Program-made: the position numbers and the translations under genes
From: Marinibium conchae
GTDB taxonomy: Bacteria; Pseudomonadota; Gammaproteobacteria; Enterobacterales; Alteromonadaceae
Reading direction: 5' to 3'
Length of the DNA: 64,000 nt
Assembly: GCF_015595035.1 (NCBI RefSeq)
Contig: NZ_JADNRN010000001.1
Coordinates: 186,001-250,000, forward strand
In this document: positions 16,417 through 25,623 of the stretch, piece after piece
Layout: every line of letters starts with the position of its first letter
How positions within the stretch are numbered: the stretch's first letter is position 1
The notes under the pieces: model-generated
Databases searched by the model: none
Told to the model about the DNA's origin: nothing
The model's input: only the letters and a program-made list of their open reading frames with translations

Positions 16417-18834
16417 CTAGAAGAACACTTCGTTTATCTCTTCTTGTTGCTCCTCCTCACTTTTGCGTGAAGCATTTGGCTTACTTTTATCTCGAATCTC
16501 TAAGTCCCATTCAGTATCGCTGAGAGTGAAGTGGCTCACAAACTCTGCTAGGCGATTACTTAGTTTGCCCATGTCGATGCCTATTTGTACCGACACATGA
16601 CTGGCTTCCTGTGACTCATGAAAGCACTTATCCATGAGGTCAAAATCTTCACCTACAGCATTGAAGTTATCGCGTTGTTCGGCGACGGTGTGATTAATTT
16701 CGCCAACATTTCGAGAGATTAAGTTCATTGTGCTCTCAATGCCTTCAAGTTTTTCTTTGGCTTCGTTCACTCGTTGGTTACAGCCTGCGATAGTGTCTTG
16801 GCCGATCGCCATGGTTTGTACAACGGTGTCAGTTTTCGATTGAATTGCCTCAACCATTGCCGACACTTCCAAAGTCGATTCGCGTGTGCGAGACGCCAAA
16901 GCTCGAACCTCATCGGCTACAACAGCAAAACCTCGACCTGCTTCACCCGCTCGTGCGGCTTCGATAGCCGCATTTAGTGCCAATAGGTTGGTTTGGTCGG
17001 CAATTGAACTTATCACATCAATCACGCTAACAATGCGGTCATTCTCTTCTTTAAGGGAATCGATCGATTGGCTAGCTGAATCCATATAGCCACTCAGGTT
17101 TTGAATTTCACCTTCGGTCTCTTGGAAAGTTTTAAGTCCTATGCTTACGCTAGTTGCCCCTTCAGCACTGCTGAGGGAGATCTGTTCGGACACTTCTCTG
17201 ACCTTATCGGAGGATTCACTGGCGATATAGAGTCGGTCGCGCATTTTTGACAGTTGCCGATTCTGTTCATTCGAGGATTGGGTGAGTGCATCATTGCCAA
17301 AAGATAACTCTTTCGACATAGGGATTAAGCGCATGGCAGACTTAATGAGTTGTGAGAATGTGCTATCTAAATGGCTGACAAAATCGTTGAAGCCACTGGC
17401 TAGGGCAGCTATTTCGTGTCTCCCGCTAATCTCTACGCGTTGAGTCAGGTCGCCTTCACCAGCGACAATGTCAGATAAACGGTGGCGTAACAAGCCAATA
17501 GGATCAGTGATTGTTTTAGCCAAATACCAAGCGCCAAACATGCCAAGGCCGATAGCGATTGAAATCGCTAGCACCGCGCTTCCAACTATTTGATTGCGTA
17601 ACGAAATCGCTGGGGCAAATGCCTCTTCAGCATCTATTTCGCTCATAATTGCCCAATTGAGCCCCGAAATTTCTAGGGGTTTGTATGCTGAAAGTACGCT
17701 AACGTTACGGTAATCATCAAAAATGGCAAAATCACTTTGTCCGTCCAATGCAGCTGCAGTACCTTGCGTTTTCACCGTTTGCAGACCAATAGAAGTTTCT
17801 TTGTTTTGAATTTCATCAACAATGTCACTGGCTAAACCGATTTCACGCATTAGAGCGAGATATGCTGTTTGATCTTCAAGCAAAAAACGACTCTCACTAC
17901 GCAGCCTAAAATCACTGCCAACTAAATAGGTTTCTCCAGACTCTCCAAGCCCCGTCTGTTCCCATTGACCTTGATAGGTCATGATTGCGTTGAGCCTGTC
18001 TATTGGCATTTGTAGGATCAGGATCCCTACTTTTTCGCCATCGAGATGAATAGGGCTGGCAATGAATGAAGCCGGAGCATTATAAGAGGGCAGGTACGGT
18101 TTAAAGTCAGTAAGCACAAAGTCATTGGGATCTTGTAGAGCATTCGCTTTGCTAAAGGCTTCAGCAATGCCTGAGTTGGCATAGGGTCCGTTAATTAAGG
18201 AGGTTGCGTAGTCAAGTTCTTTAAATACAGAGTACACAATGTTGCCTGTCTGGTTGTCGACTAAAAATAAATCATAAAAGCCAAAGCGCTCGATAAAGTC
18301 TCTAAAGATAGGATGATATCGGGCGTGCTCTTTGTCGTAGTTATCAATATTAGCGGTCAGCAGTTTTTGCTTGTTGCCCAGTGGATAGGAGTTGTTCGAG
18401 ATATAACGGCTTTGCATTTCAATAGCTAAAGGAGAAAGCCCCTGCAGTTGCTGGTTAAGTGGTGCTTGGCTTTTGTTTTTATCTTGGAACACTTTGCCAA
18501 AATCACCTTGATAATAGTTCTTCAAGTTCGCATTAGGGCTGGCAGCGCTGCTCTTAGCGTCAATATTATTGAACTCTTGACTAAACACTTGCATCGCTTG
18601 AGCTGTCATCAGGTTAGACGAGCTTGTTGCCACTTGCTGCTGAATATCTGCAAAATAATTTTCAACTTGTGAGGCGGTAATGTCACGAGTTGAGATAAGT
18701 GAGTTTTTAGCGTCTTGCTCGAGGGATAGTTTCCCTGCAGAAATCGCTGAAACACCAATAAAAATACTGCTTAACAGCACAGGAATAGATGCCAAAAGAG
18801 CACCACCGAGAAGCATTTTGGATTTGATCTTCAT
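16417..18834 (-). CDS. Methyl-accepting chemotaxis protein
   Basis: An 805-residue transmembrane chemoreceptor. N-terminal helix (about 8-30), a ~380-residue periplasmic sensor region that looks like a double-Cache domain, a second helix (about 410-435), a HAMP domain ('[22 protein letters not shown]'), then a long cytoplasmic coiled coil. At its tip is the MCP hairpin '[19 protein letters not shown]' followed by '[18 protein letters not shown]', which contacts CheA/CheW. No NWETF-like CheR tether is present at the C-terminus; it ends in an Asp/Glu-rich tail. The ligand is unknown. It is a single gene converging on the TonB2 operon. Confidence 0.93.
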   Translation of the reverse strand: MKIKSKMLLGGALLASIPVLLSSIFIGVSAISAGKLSLEQDAKNSLISTRDITASQVENYFADIQQQVATSSSNLMTAQAMQVFSQEFNNIDAKSSAASPNANLKNYYQGDFGKVFQDKNKSQAPLNQQLQGLSPLAIEMQSRYISNNSYPLGNKQKLLTANIDNYDKEHARYHPIFRDFIERFGFYDLFLVDNQTGNIVYSVFKELDYATSLINGPYANSGIAEAFSKANALQDPNDFVLTDFKPYLPSYNAPASFIASPIHLDGEKVGILILQMPIDRLNAIMTYQGQWEQTGLGESGETYLVGSDFRLRSESRFLLEDQTAYLALMREIGLASDIVDEIQNKETSIGLQTVKTQGTAAALDGQSDFAIFDDYRNVSVLSAYKPLEISGLNWAIMSEIDAEEAFAPAISLRNQIVGSAVLAISIAIGLGMFGAWYLAKTITDPIGLLRHRLSDIVAGEGDLTQRVEISGRHEIAALASGFNDFVSHLDSTFSQLIKSAMRLIPMSKELSFGNDALTQSSNEQNRQLSKMRDRLYIASESSDKVREVSEQISLSSAEGATSVSIGLKTFQETEGEIQNLSGYMDSASQSIDSLKEENDRIVSVIDVISSIADQTNLLALNAAIEAARAGEAGRGFAVVADEVRALASRTRESTLEVSAMVEAIQSKTDTVVQTMAIGQDTIAGCNQRVNEAKEKLEGIESTMNLISRNVGEINHTVAEQRDNFNAVGEDFDLMDKCFHESQEASHVSVQIGIDMGKLSNRLAEFVSHFTLSDTEWDLEIRDKSKPNASRKSEEEQQEEINEVFF

Positions 18835-19005
18835 TGTTTACCTAAAAAAGCTATACAGACGAACTGTATGTAATATCGGCAGCTAGCAATATTAATTGAG
18901 TCAGATATGACCGAAGAGTGATTACCAAATATCGATAATAAATTGCAGATGCAAAGAAATTAGTGCAGCGAAGCAGGGCACCTCGCTGCAGGAAGTACGG
19001 CGGTA

Positions 19006-19557
19006 TTATTCGTCGTTAGCTATTTTTTCATGTAGCCACGCAGCATGACGTGGGGCTTTTTTTGTTTTGCTCCATTCTTCTAGCATTGCTGGCGCAACAC
19101 TGTGAAGCTGTGCCATTTGTTCGCTAGTTTGGGTATTCGCGGCTAGCTCTAGGCGGTGGCCATTTGGGTCAAAGAAATAGATAGATTTGAATATGCCATG
19201 GTTGGTTGGACCGATAACCTCAATACCGTGACCCTCAATGCTTTTTTTCGCAGCAAGCAGCTCATCGACACTGTCGAGTTTCATGGCGATATGCTGAACC
19301 CAGGCCGGTGTGTTCGGATCTCGACCCATCTCAGCTTGCTCAGGTAACTCAAAAAACGCCAACACGTTTCCATTACCTGCATCCATGAATATATGCATGT
19401 AAGGGTCGTAAGCGCCGGTTGATGGCACATGGTCCTCGGCGATGGCAAGCTGAAAGTCCATACCTAAGACCTGTTGATAAAACTCAACGGTTTCTTTTGC
19501 ATCTTTGCAGCGATAAGCCACATGATGGAAACCCTTTAATTGGATTGGGTGGCTCAT
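19006..19557 (-). CDS. VOC-family (glyoxalase-like) protein
   Basis: A 183-residue vicinal-oxygen-chelate protein: '[21 protein letters not shown]' opens the first beta-alpha-beta unit, a second unit contains '[18 protein letters not shown]', and '[13 protein letters not shown]' supplies the usual C-terminal metal-ligand Glu. His in 'FHHVAY' and 'VQHIAM' and this Glu form a plausible metal site. The start overlaps the hppD stop by four bases, so the two are coupled. Being fused transcriptionally to HPPD, itself a VOC enzyme, suggests a role in aromatic (tyrosine/homogentisate) breakdown. The reaction cannot be named from sequence. Ring-cleavage dioxygenase, isomerase or lyase are all possible. 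Confidence 0.82.
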   Translation of the reverse strand: MSHPIQLKGFHHVAYRCKDAKETVEFYQQVLGMDFQLAIAEDHVPSTGAYDPYMHIFMDAGNGNVLAFFELPEQAEMGRDPNTPAWVQHIAMKLDSVDELLAAKKSIEGHGIEVIGPTNHGIFKSIYFFDPNGHRLELAANTQTSEQMAQLHSVAPAMLEEWSKTKKAPRHAAWLHEKIANDE

Positions 19558-20684
19558 GCGCCCTCCTTTTCCCCTGTGTTTAATACGCCGCGATTTATCT
19601 GATCTCGCTCTATTGATTCAAATAGTGCTTTGAAATTACCTTCACCGAAACCGTCATCGCCTTTTCGTTGAATAAATTCAAAAAATACTGGGCCAAGCTG
19701 GGTTTCAGAGAAAATTTGCAGCAATAATCTTGGGCCATTTTCGGTAGTTCCGTCTAGTAAAATACCGCGAGACTGTAACTCGGATACCGGCTCACCATGG
19801 TTGGGCAAACGTCCTTCGAGTAGCTCGTAATAGGTGGCAGGTGGCGCTGTCATAAAAGGCATGCCCATGTCTTTTAGGCGATCCCAGCATGCAACTAAAT
19901 CGTCACAGCTAAAGGCAATGTGTTGTATTCCTTCTCCATTGAAGGCACGAAGAAACTCTTCTATTTGGCCTTTGCCGCCTTCGCCTTCCTCATTTAGAGG
20001 AATACGTATTTTGCCATCGGGCGCGGTGAGGGCTTTCGAAGTTAAACCGGTGTATTCTCCTTTGATGTCAAAGAAGCGAATTTCCTGAAAATTGAAAAGT
20101 TTTTCGTAAAAGTCAGCCCAATAGGCCATGCGTCCGCCATAGACATTATGAGTTAGGTGGTCGATAACCTTAAAACCAGCGCCCACAGGATTGCGGTCGA
20201 TACCATCGATATAGTCAAAATCGATATCGTAAATGGACAGTTCATCGCCGTAACGGTCAATTAAATAAATAATGGCATTACCAATACCGCGTATTGCAGG
20301 TAACCTGAGTTCCATAGGACCGGTTTCAACCTGCACAGGTTCTGCCCCCTGAGCTAGCAAATGTTCGTAAGCCTTAACTGCATTCTTAACTCGGAATCCC
20401 ATACCGCAAGCGGAGGGTCCATGTTCGCGAGCAAAATACCACGCGGCTGATTTCGGCTCATAGTTAGCGATTAAGTTGATGCCGCCCTGACGCCATAACT
20501 GCGCATCTTTTGTACGATGATTTGCTATGTGAGTAAAGCCCATCGCGGTGAATACAGTTTCTAATTGCCCCTTCTCGGGTGACGAAAACTCTATGAATTC
20601 GAAGCCGTCGAGGCCTACTGGGTTGTCAAACAAATCTGGCATGTTGATATTCTCATTATTATGTTGCGCTTTTTTCCAAGTCAT
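19554..20684 (-). CDS. hppD: 4-hydroxyphenylpyruvate dioxygenase
   Basis: Converts 4-hydroxyphenylpyruvate to homogentisate in tyrosine catabolism; a non-haem Fe(II) enzyme of the VOC fold. The three iron ligands are visible: His in '[14 protein letters not shown]', His in '[11 protein letters not shown]', and Glu in '[21 protein letters not shown]', the family's C-terminal signature. '[19 protein letters not shown]' matches the N-terminus of Pseudomonas HPPD. The chosen ATG (20684) has a good AAGGTGG ribosome site but adds 14 residues; the family-like start is ATG 20642. Homogentisate dioxygenase and fumarylacetoacetase genes are not in the window. If they are absent elsewhere, homogentisate could oxidise to pyomelanin. 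Confidence 0.93.
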   Translation of the reverse strand: MTWKKAQHNNENINMPDLFDNPVGLDGFEFIEFSSPEKGQLETVFTAMGFTHIANHRTKDAQLWRQGGINLIANYEPKSAAWYFAREHGPSACGMGFRVKNAVKAYEHLLAQGAEPVQVETGPMELRLPAIRGIGNAIIYLIDRYGDELSIYDIDFDYIDGIDRNPVGAGFKVIDHLTHNVYGGRMAYWADFYEKLFNFQEIRFFDIKGEYTGLTSKALTAPDGKIRIPLNEEGEGGKGQIEEFLRAFNGEGIQHIAFSCDDLVACWDRLKDMGMPFMTAPPATYYELLEGRLPNHGEPVSELQSRGILLDGTTENGPRLLLQIFSETQLGPVFFEFIQRKGDDGFGEGNFKALFESIERDQINRGVLNTGEKEGA

Positions 20685-20935
20685 TCAGCCACCTTGTAGA
20701 GACTGTGAATACATGCTTGGCTTCGCGCTTTATTTATTCGGCTAAGTGCCCGATGACACTCATTGATGGGCGCAGTTTAGGATATTTCGTAAAAAATTAC
20801 TGCAATTGCAACGCGGAAGTCGCTTTTCTATCCCCTTAGCTTTATCTCGAGGTGTAAAAATAAAGTTACGAAAGTTGGCTGTGAGTATTGATTTGTGGTT
20901 TGAAATTCCATGGCAGATTGCACTTTCGAGCGTAT

Positions 20936-22192
20936 TTAGCTTGTGTCTCCAATAACTCTATTGCGCCCACCTTCCTTTGCTAAATAGAGATTTTCGTCGG
21001 CGAAAACTAACATGCTTTCAATCTTGCGTTTGAACTTGCTGGTTACACCGATACTGACGGTGCATTGCACACTCACGTTTTTGCGCACGATAGTTTTAAG
21101 ACTGAGGGCTTCTCGAAATTCGTCCAGGAGTACCAAGGCTGCGTGTTGGGGAAGATCGGGCATAAATACGCAGAACTCTTCACCACCAAAACGTGATATG
21201 CAGTATTTGCCGAAGTGTTTATCAAGCAATTTGGAGAACTCTTTTAACACCAAATCACCGTGATCATGGCCGTAATTATCATTGATTGATTTGAAGTGGT
21301 CGAGGTCCATCAATGCTAAAGTTTTATACTCTAGGCCACGCTGCATGCGCTCTTTAGCTTGACTGAAAAAGTGTCTTCTATTGGGTAAGCCCGTTAAATA
21401 ATCAGCGTTTGCGGTCTTTCTAATGAGCGCTATTTGCTCAACATACTCAATATTCTGCATTACCCTTACAAAAAACTCTTCGTGACAATAGGGCTTTTTC
21501 AGATAATCGTCTGCGCCACACTTTAAAAACCGCGCCAGAATGGTAGGGCTATGTTCATCCGACGAGCCAATGATGCTCAAGCTGTCTTTATCAAATGCTT
21601 TTCGAGTCTCGGCAACAACATCAACACCCGCTAACTCTGCAGTCGCGGTTCCAAATTGAGCGTCTATGATCATAAGCTTGATAGTTGGGTGAGCATGCAA
21701 ATAATCTATAGCCAACTCTGGCTTTGCGACTTCATGAGTTTCAAAGTTATGTCGTTTGAGTAAATCGACCATATTTTTGCGTGAGCGCCGAGAGCTATCA
21801 GCTACCAGCACACCAATATTTTTATTGCGCTGAAGACGGGTGAGTAAACGGCTGAGGTACTCGTAGATTTGTGCATTTTGTTTTGGGATATAATCTATCA
21901 CTGCCTTGCTGAGAATATGTTCCCTAACGTCATCTTCTGTGCTGTTGGTAATTACAATCGTCGGCACGAAAGCATCTAGTGCAAAGTCGATTGCTTGGCC
22001 ATTTTTTGCATCAGGTAGCTGGTAGTCAACCACTGCACATAGGTAGCTTTCTGGTGGTGTGGAGCTGAAAATGGCGCGCGCTTGTGTAAGCGTTGTCGCA
22101 CTAACTACATCAAGCTTTGCTTTGCCGATGACACGTTTAAGTACCCTTAAGTTGGCACTGTCGTGCTCGATCAATAAAACCTTATATTTCAT
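20936..22192 (-). CDS. Response regulator with two receiver domains and GGDEF output
   Basis: A 418-residue cytoplasmic regulator. The first receiver (about 1-120, 'KVLLIEHDSANLRVLKRV') keeps an Asp in 'CAVVDYQLPD'. The second (about 125-245) has 'VLVADSSRRSRKNMV', 'KLMIIDAQFG' and a conserved 'DDYLKKPYCHEE'. The GGDEF domain (about 258-418) includes 'DYLTGLPNRRHFF', 'ALMDLDHFKSINDNYGHDHGD' and an intact 'RFGGEEF' active site, so it should make cyclic-di-GMP. The arrangement is PleD-like. The upstream frame continues to a TTG at 22234, but ATG 22192 begins a normal receiver. No kinase is adjacent. A monocistronic minus-strand gene divergent from the MarR-GNAT gene. Confidence 0.9.
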   Translation of the reverse strand: MKYKVLLIEHDSANLRVLKRVIGKAKLDVVSATTLTQARAIFSSTPPESYLCAVVDYQLPDAKNGQAIDFALDAFVPTIVITNSTEDDVREHILSKAVIDYIPKQNAQIYEYLSRLLTRLQRNKNIGVLVADSSRRSRKNMVDLLKRHNFETHEVAKPELAIDYLHAHPTIKLMIIDAQFGTATAELAGVDVVAETRKAFDKDSLSIIGSSDEHSPTILARFLKCGADDYLKKPYCHEEFFVRVMQNIEYVEQIALIRKTANADYLTGLPNRRHFFSQAKERMQRGLEYKTLALMDLDHFKSINDNYGHDHGDLVLKEFSKLLDKHFGKYCISRFGGEEFCVFMPDLPQHAALVLLDEFREALSLKTIVRKNVSVQCTVSIGVTSKFKRKIESMLVFADENLYLAKEGGRNRVIGDTS

Positions 22193-22332
22193 AGTGTTTG
22201 AGCCGGCTTGTACTAAAATTCTCTTTAACCACAAATAGAAGAGAGCGTTTTTTCGTCTTTGCTTATTAAAACTATAGCACCCAAAGCATGCAATAGCTCG
22301 TGACCTTTGTCTTGACCTTAAATGATTATTAG

Positions 22333-22361
22333 TTGACTACTTATATAAGTGCTTATATATT
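22333..22361 (+). promoter_or_regulatory. Promoter with embedded palindrome (probable MarR operator)
   Basis: TTGACT (22333-22338) and TATATT (22356-22361) are spaced 17 bases apart, a good sigma-70 promoter. The spacer carries the perfect 12-bp palindrome ACTTATATAAGT (22339-22350). A MarR dimer bound there would block RNA polymerase. The regulator encoded 33 bases downstream is the obvious candidate, giving autorepression. Confidence 0.6.
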
Positions 22362-22393
22362 TATTCAGCATAAGGTGAAAAAAGGCACTCAAA

Positions 22394-23431
22394 ATGAAAA
22401 TACCCGCGCAAGAGCAGCATGTTAAAACACAGCAAATAGACTTTTTGGATGAATTGGCCGAGTTAGCGCTAGGCAGTCGCTTGAAGCGCATCAGTGAAAA
22501 AATGCTGGCGAATGCCGCTCAGGTATACCAGGCCTTTGATATGAATATTCAACCAAAATGGTTTACCTTGCTTGCCCTGCTTGATAGTAAGGGGAGTGTG
22601 AGTATTGTTGAGGCATCGCAGTTATTAGGCTTGTCTCAACCTGCGCTTAGTCAGTTCTGTAAGCAGTTGAGTGAAGAGGGGTTAGTGGACGTCACGGTCG
22701 ACCCTGAGGACTCGCGTCGTAAAGAACTATCTTTGAGTACGAAAGGCAACGCCGCCATTTTAAGAATGCGACCTATTTGGGAAGCCGTAGAAGCCGCTGC
22801 AATTGAATTATGTGAGGACAACGCTAATGATTTCTATCGTTCACTCATTCGTTTTGAGAGCGCTTTCGACAGCCTAGATTTGTTCGAGAGAACAAAGAAA
22901 ATACTTGATAGCCAAGCCATCGATAAACAAGCCGCGGATAAACAAATGATAAACCACACTATCAGTATACTCGATTTTAGTGCAGAGCTAGCCCATTATT
23001 TTGAGTCGATTAATACACAATGGATAGAGCAGATGTTTGTGCTTGAAGACATTGACAAGCAAGTATTGCAAGATCCTCAAAGGCACATCATTGATAAGGG
23101 GGGGCGGATTTGGTTTGCTAAACATCCAACACTTGGTGTCGTGGGAGCCTGCGCTCTCCTCAATAAAGGAAATGGTAATGTCGAGTTAACAAAAATGGGT
23201 GTGTTGGATAGTGTTCGGGGTATGAAGGTTGGAGAGCGACTGTTGCAACATGTTATACAAGAGGCATTGAATATGCGAGTCGAGACGCTATTTCTGCTAA
23301 CCAATGCTAAGTGTGAAGCCGCTATTCATTTGTACGAGAAGAATGGTTTTGCTCATGATGCAGATATTATGCAAAGGTTTGGGCAAAGCTATCAACGTTG
23401 TAATGTCGCTATGCGCTACGTGAAGCAATGA
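22394..23431 (+). CDS. MarR-GNAT fusion regulator/acetyltransferase
   Basis: A 345-residue two-domain protein. Residues about 25-165 form a MarR-type winged helix ('SIVEASQLLGLSQPALSQFCKQL' is the recognition region, 'DPEDSRRKELSLSTKG' the wing). Residues about 195-345 form a GNAT acetyltransferase ('ELTKMGVLDSVRGMKVGERLLQ' carries the acetyl-CoA-binding R/Q-x-x-G-x-G-type loop, and 'LYEKNGF' the C-terminal signature). Such fusions are known in many proteobacteria, but their acetyl acceptor is usually unknown. The palindrome in its promoter suggests autoregulation. The gene is followed after one base by an AraC regulator, likely in one operon. Confidence 0.88.
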   Translation: MKIPAQEQHVKTQQIDFLDELAELALGSRLKRISEKMLANAAQVYQAFDMNIQPKWFTLLALLDSKGSVSIVEASQLLGLSQPALSQFCKQLSEEGLVDVTVDPEDSRRKELSLSTKGNAAILRMRPIWEAVEAAAIELCEDNANDFYRSLIRFESAFDSLDLFERTKKILDSQAIDKQAADKQMINHTISILDFSAELAHYFESINTQWIEQMFVLEDIDKQVLQDPQRHIIDKGGRIWFAKHPTLGVVGACALLNKGNGNVELTKMGVLDSVRGMKVGERLLQHVIQEALNMRVETLFLLTNAKCEAAIHLYEKNGFAHDADIMQRFGQSYQRCNVAMRYVKQ

Positions 23432-23432
23432 T

Positions 23433-24278
23433 ATGGATCGCTTATCTGAAGTATTAAACCGCTTTTCAATGGACGCAGGCGTTTTCTTTACTGGTAATTT
23501 ATGTGGCATGTCGTCGTTTGAGCTTAACAAAGACGAAGCTATTCATGGCCATCTGCATGTACTTAAACAAGGCAAACTAAAGCTCATTCAAGCAAATATG
23601 AGCTCTCTAATTATTGACCAGCCAAGCGTTTTGTTCTTTCCGCAAGGTAAGACTCATCGCTTTGAAAGCGATCCTGATGTGGGTGCTGATTTGGTGTGTG
23701 CGGCCATTCATTACCAATCAGTTGGGAGCGATCCGATTGCTAGTGCTCTTCCTGAACTCATTCATTATCCTTTAAATGAAAAGCCTGCATTAGCGCGTTC
23801 GGCACTGTGGTTATTTGAAGAAGCCTTTGCACAAAATAGTGGCCGTGAACCGATGATAAACCGCCTTTGTGATATTTTCATTATTCAAATCCTACGTGAA
23901 GTGCTCGAGGACATTGAGTTGTCTCAAGGTATGCTGGCAGGTCTTTCGCATCCACAAATAGGCCGATTATTAGCGACGCTTCATCAGTCACCGCAAACTC
24001 AATGGACTTTAGAGATGATGGCACAAGAGGCAGGCATGTCTAGATCGAAATTTGCCTCTTTATTTAAGACACTGGTAGGAAAGTCGCCGGGGGAATATCT
24101 TGCCGATTGGCGCATGACTTTGGCACAAAGTATGTTGAAGAAAAATCAATCTGTGGGTATTGTTGCTCACAGTTTAGGCTATGACAGTGGTTCGGCATTA
24201 GCTCGTGTGTTTAGAAAAAGGGTAGGGATGTCGCCCAAAGAATGGCTTAAAAGCGTCAGCAAGATAGGTAAAGCCTAA
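23433..24278 (+). CDS. AraC-family transcriptional regulator
   Basis: A 281-residue regulator with an N-terminal cupin-like effector domain (about 10-110, 'LHVLKQGKLKLIQ', 'VLFFPQGKTHRFES') and two C-terminal helix-turn-helix motifs of the AraC family (about 180-281): 'WTLEMMAQEAGMSRSKFASLFK', given in parts as 'MAQEAGMSRSKFASLF', and 'VAHSLGYDSGSALARVFRK'. 'HRFESDPD' and the N-terminus resemble the cupin_6 (AraC_binding-like) group. It begins right after the MarR-GNAT stop. It may regulate that gene, the dehydrogenase downstream, or distant targets; the effector is unknown. Confidence 0.9.
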   Translation: MDRLSEVLNRFSMDAGVFFTGNLCGMSSFELNKDEAIHGHLHVLKQGKLKLIQANMSSLIIDQPSVLFFPQGKTHRFESDPDVGADLVCAAIHYQSVGSDPIASALPELIHYPLNEKPALARSALWLFEEAFAQNSGREPMINRLCDIFIIQILREVLEDIELSQGMLAGLSHPQIGRLLATLHQSPQTQWTLEMMAQEAGMSRSKFASLFKTLVGKSPGEYLADWRMTLAQSMLKKNQSVGIVAHSLGYDSGSALARVFRKRVGMSPKEWLKSVSKIGKA

Positions 24279-24331
24279 TCCTAGCATAAAAGGCTACATT
24301 ATTTCAGGGCTTGTACATTAGGGAACACAGC

Positions 24332-25492
24332 ATGTCTAACGATGTTTTAAAAGGTCAAGAGCGCATTCGATTATTGCAACAAGTGCTTGAGCATCATCAG
24401 TCTTTAACGCCTAGTGCCTATGAGCAAATCTTGGATGCTTTGAATAGTCAAAAAGAGAGCTTTGGCTATTCCTCCAAAGGTAAGCTTAAGGTTGCTTTTT
24501 ACGATATCCACTCTTACGACAAGAATGCTTTTGAAGCACTCGGCGATATTCCTATCGAGCCTGTCTTTCTCACTAACTCACTGAATGCTTTGTCGGCAAT
24601 ACAGGCAAAGGGCTGTCTTGCGGTATGTGTCTTTGTGAATGATGATTGCAGTGCCCCGGTGATAGAAAGACTTGCCATGTTGGGGGTTAAGCTAATTGCA
24701 CTAAGGTGCTCGGGTTATAATAATGTTGATTTAGATGCGTGTGCTGCCAAAGGCATTGATGTAGTAAGAGTGCCTGAATATAGCCCTTACGCTGTGGCGG
24801 AGCATACTGTGGCTTTAATGCTAATGTTGAATCGAAAACTGCATCAGGCTTACATGCGTAATAAAAACGGACAGTACGTTCTCGATGGTTTGGTGGGCTT
24901 TGACATGCGTGGCAAGCAGGTGGGCATTATTGGTTTGGGCAAAATTGGCAAAGTGTTAGTTGATATTCTCAGTGGTTTCGGCTGCGAAATATTGGCCTAC
25001 GATGTAAAGCCAGATCCCGCATTGGAAGGTCGTGACAACCTTCGTTATGTAAGCTTAAATGAACTGGCTAAAAATGCTGATATCATTAGCCTGCATGCCC
25101 CCTTGTGTGACGAAACTTATCATTTGGTAGATGCAGCGTTAATTGAGCAAATGAAAGCAGGTGTGATGCTCATCAACACGGGGCGAGGAGCATTAATCGA
25201 CACTAAAGCACTGATACAAGGCTTAAAGTCGCAAAAAATTGGTGCCGCTGGCATCGATGTTTATGAAGAGGAAGCTGATATTTTCTTCAAAGATAAAAGC
25301 GGTGAAGTACTTACCGACGATGTCTTTGCGCGCCTAACCACGTTCAACAATGTGGTGATTACCTCGCATCAAGGTTTTCTTACCCATGAGGCTTTGCGAA
25401 ATATCGCACAAACCACCCTCCAAAGTTTAACTGAGTTTAAAGATGGACAACGAGGGCTTGGTCTGAGCTATTCTGTGCTCGGGAATCCTTAG
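24332..25492 (+). CDS. D-2-hydroxyacid dehydrogenase (D-lactate dehydrogenase-like)
   Basis: A 386-residue NAD-dependent D-2-hydroxyacid dehydrogenase. Rossmann motif 'VGIIGLGKIGKVL', substrate-binding Arg in 'LIALRCSGYNNVD', 'ISLHAPLCDETYHL', 'LINTGRGALID', and catalytic His in 'ITSHQGFLT'. The pattern 'RCSGYNNVDL' and 'VPEYSPYAVAEHTVALML' is characteristic of fermentative D-lactate dehydrogenases (LdhA type). It has an N-terminal extension of about 55 residues before the usual 'KVAFYDIHSYD' start of the fold. The true start is ATG 24332 with AGGGAA upstream; a TTG at 24311 is less likely. It would reduce pyruvate to D-lactate or the reverse. It lies downstream of two regulators and next to an acetyl-CoA enzyme. 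Confidence 0.9.
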   Translation: MSNDVLKGQERIRLLQQVLEHHQSLTPSAYEQILDALNSQKESFGYSSKGKLKVAFYDIHSYDKNAFEALGDIPIEPVFLTNSLNALSAIQAKGCLAVCVFVNDDCSAPVIERLAMLGVKLIALRCSGYNNVDLDACAAKGIDVVRVPEYSPYAVAEHTVALMLMLNRKLHQAYMRNKNGQYVLDGLVGFDMRGKQVGIIGLGKIGKVLVDILSGFGCEILAYDVKPDPALEGRDNLRYVSLNELAKNADIISLHAPLCDETYHLVDAALIEQMKAGVMLINTGRGALIDTKALIQGLKSQKIGAAGIDVYEEEADIFFKDKSGEVLTDDVFARLTTFNNVVITSHQGFLTHEALRNIAQTTLQSLTEFKDGQRGLGLSYSVLGNP

Positions 25493-25623
25493 GAGTTAAT
25501 GCTATAAAACAAGGCAAAGGCTAAACAAACAGCTTATCACTAGCGCGAGATCAATATCAGACGCTGCCAAACCATTTACTATGTTGTTTTCTATATGCAG
25601 CAAAGCTAGCACGAGGCTTACCT

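Noticed and set aside
24311-24331. TTG start of the dehydrogenase
   Set aside because: The AGGGAA ribosome site lies downstream of it and fits the ATG at 24332.
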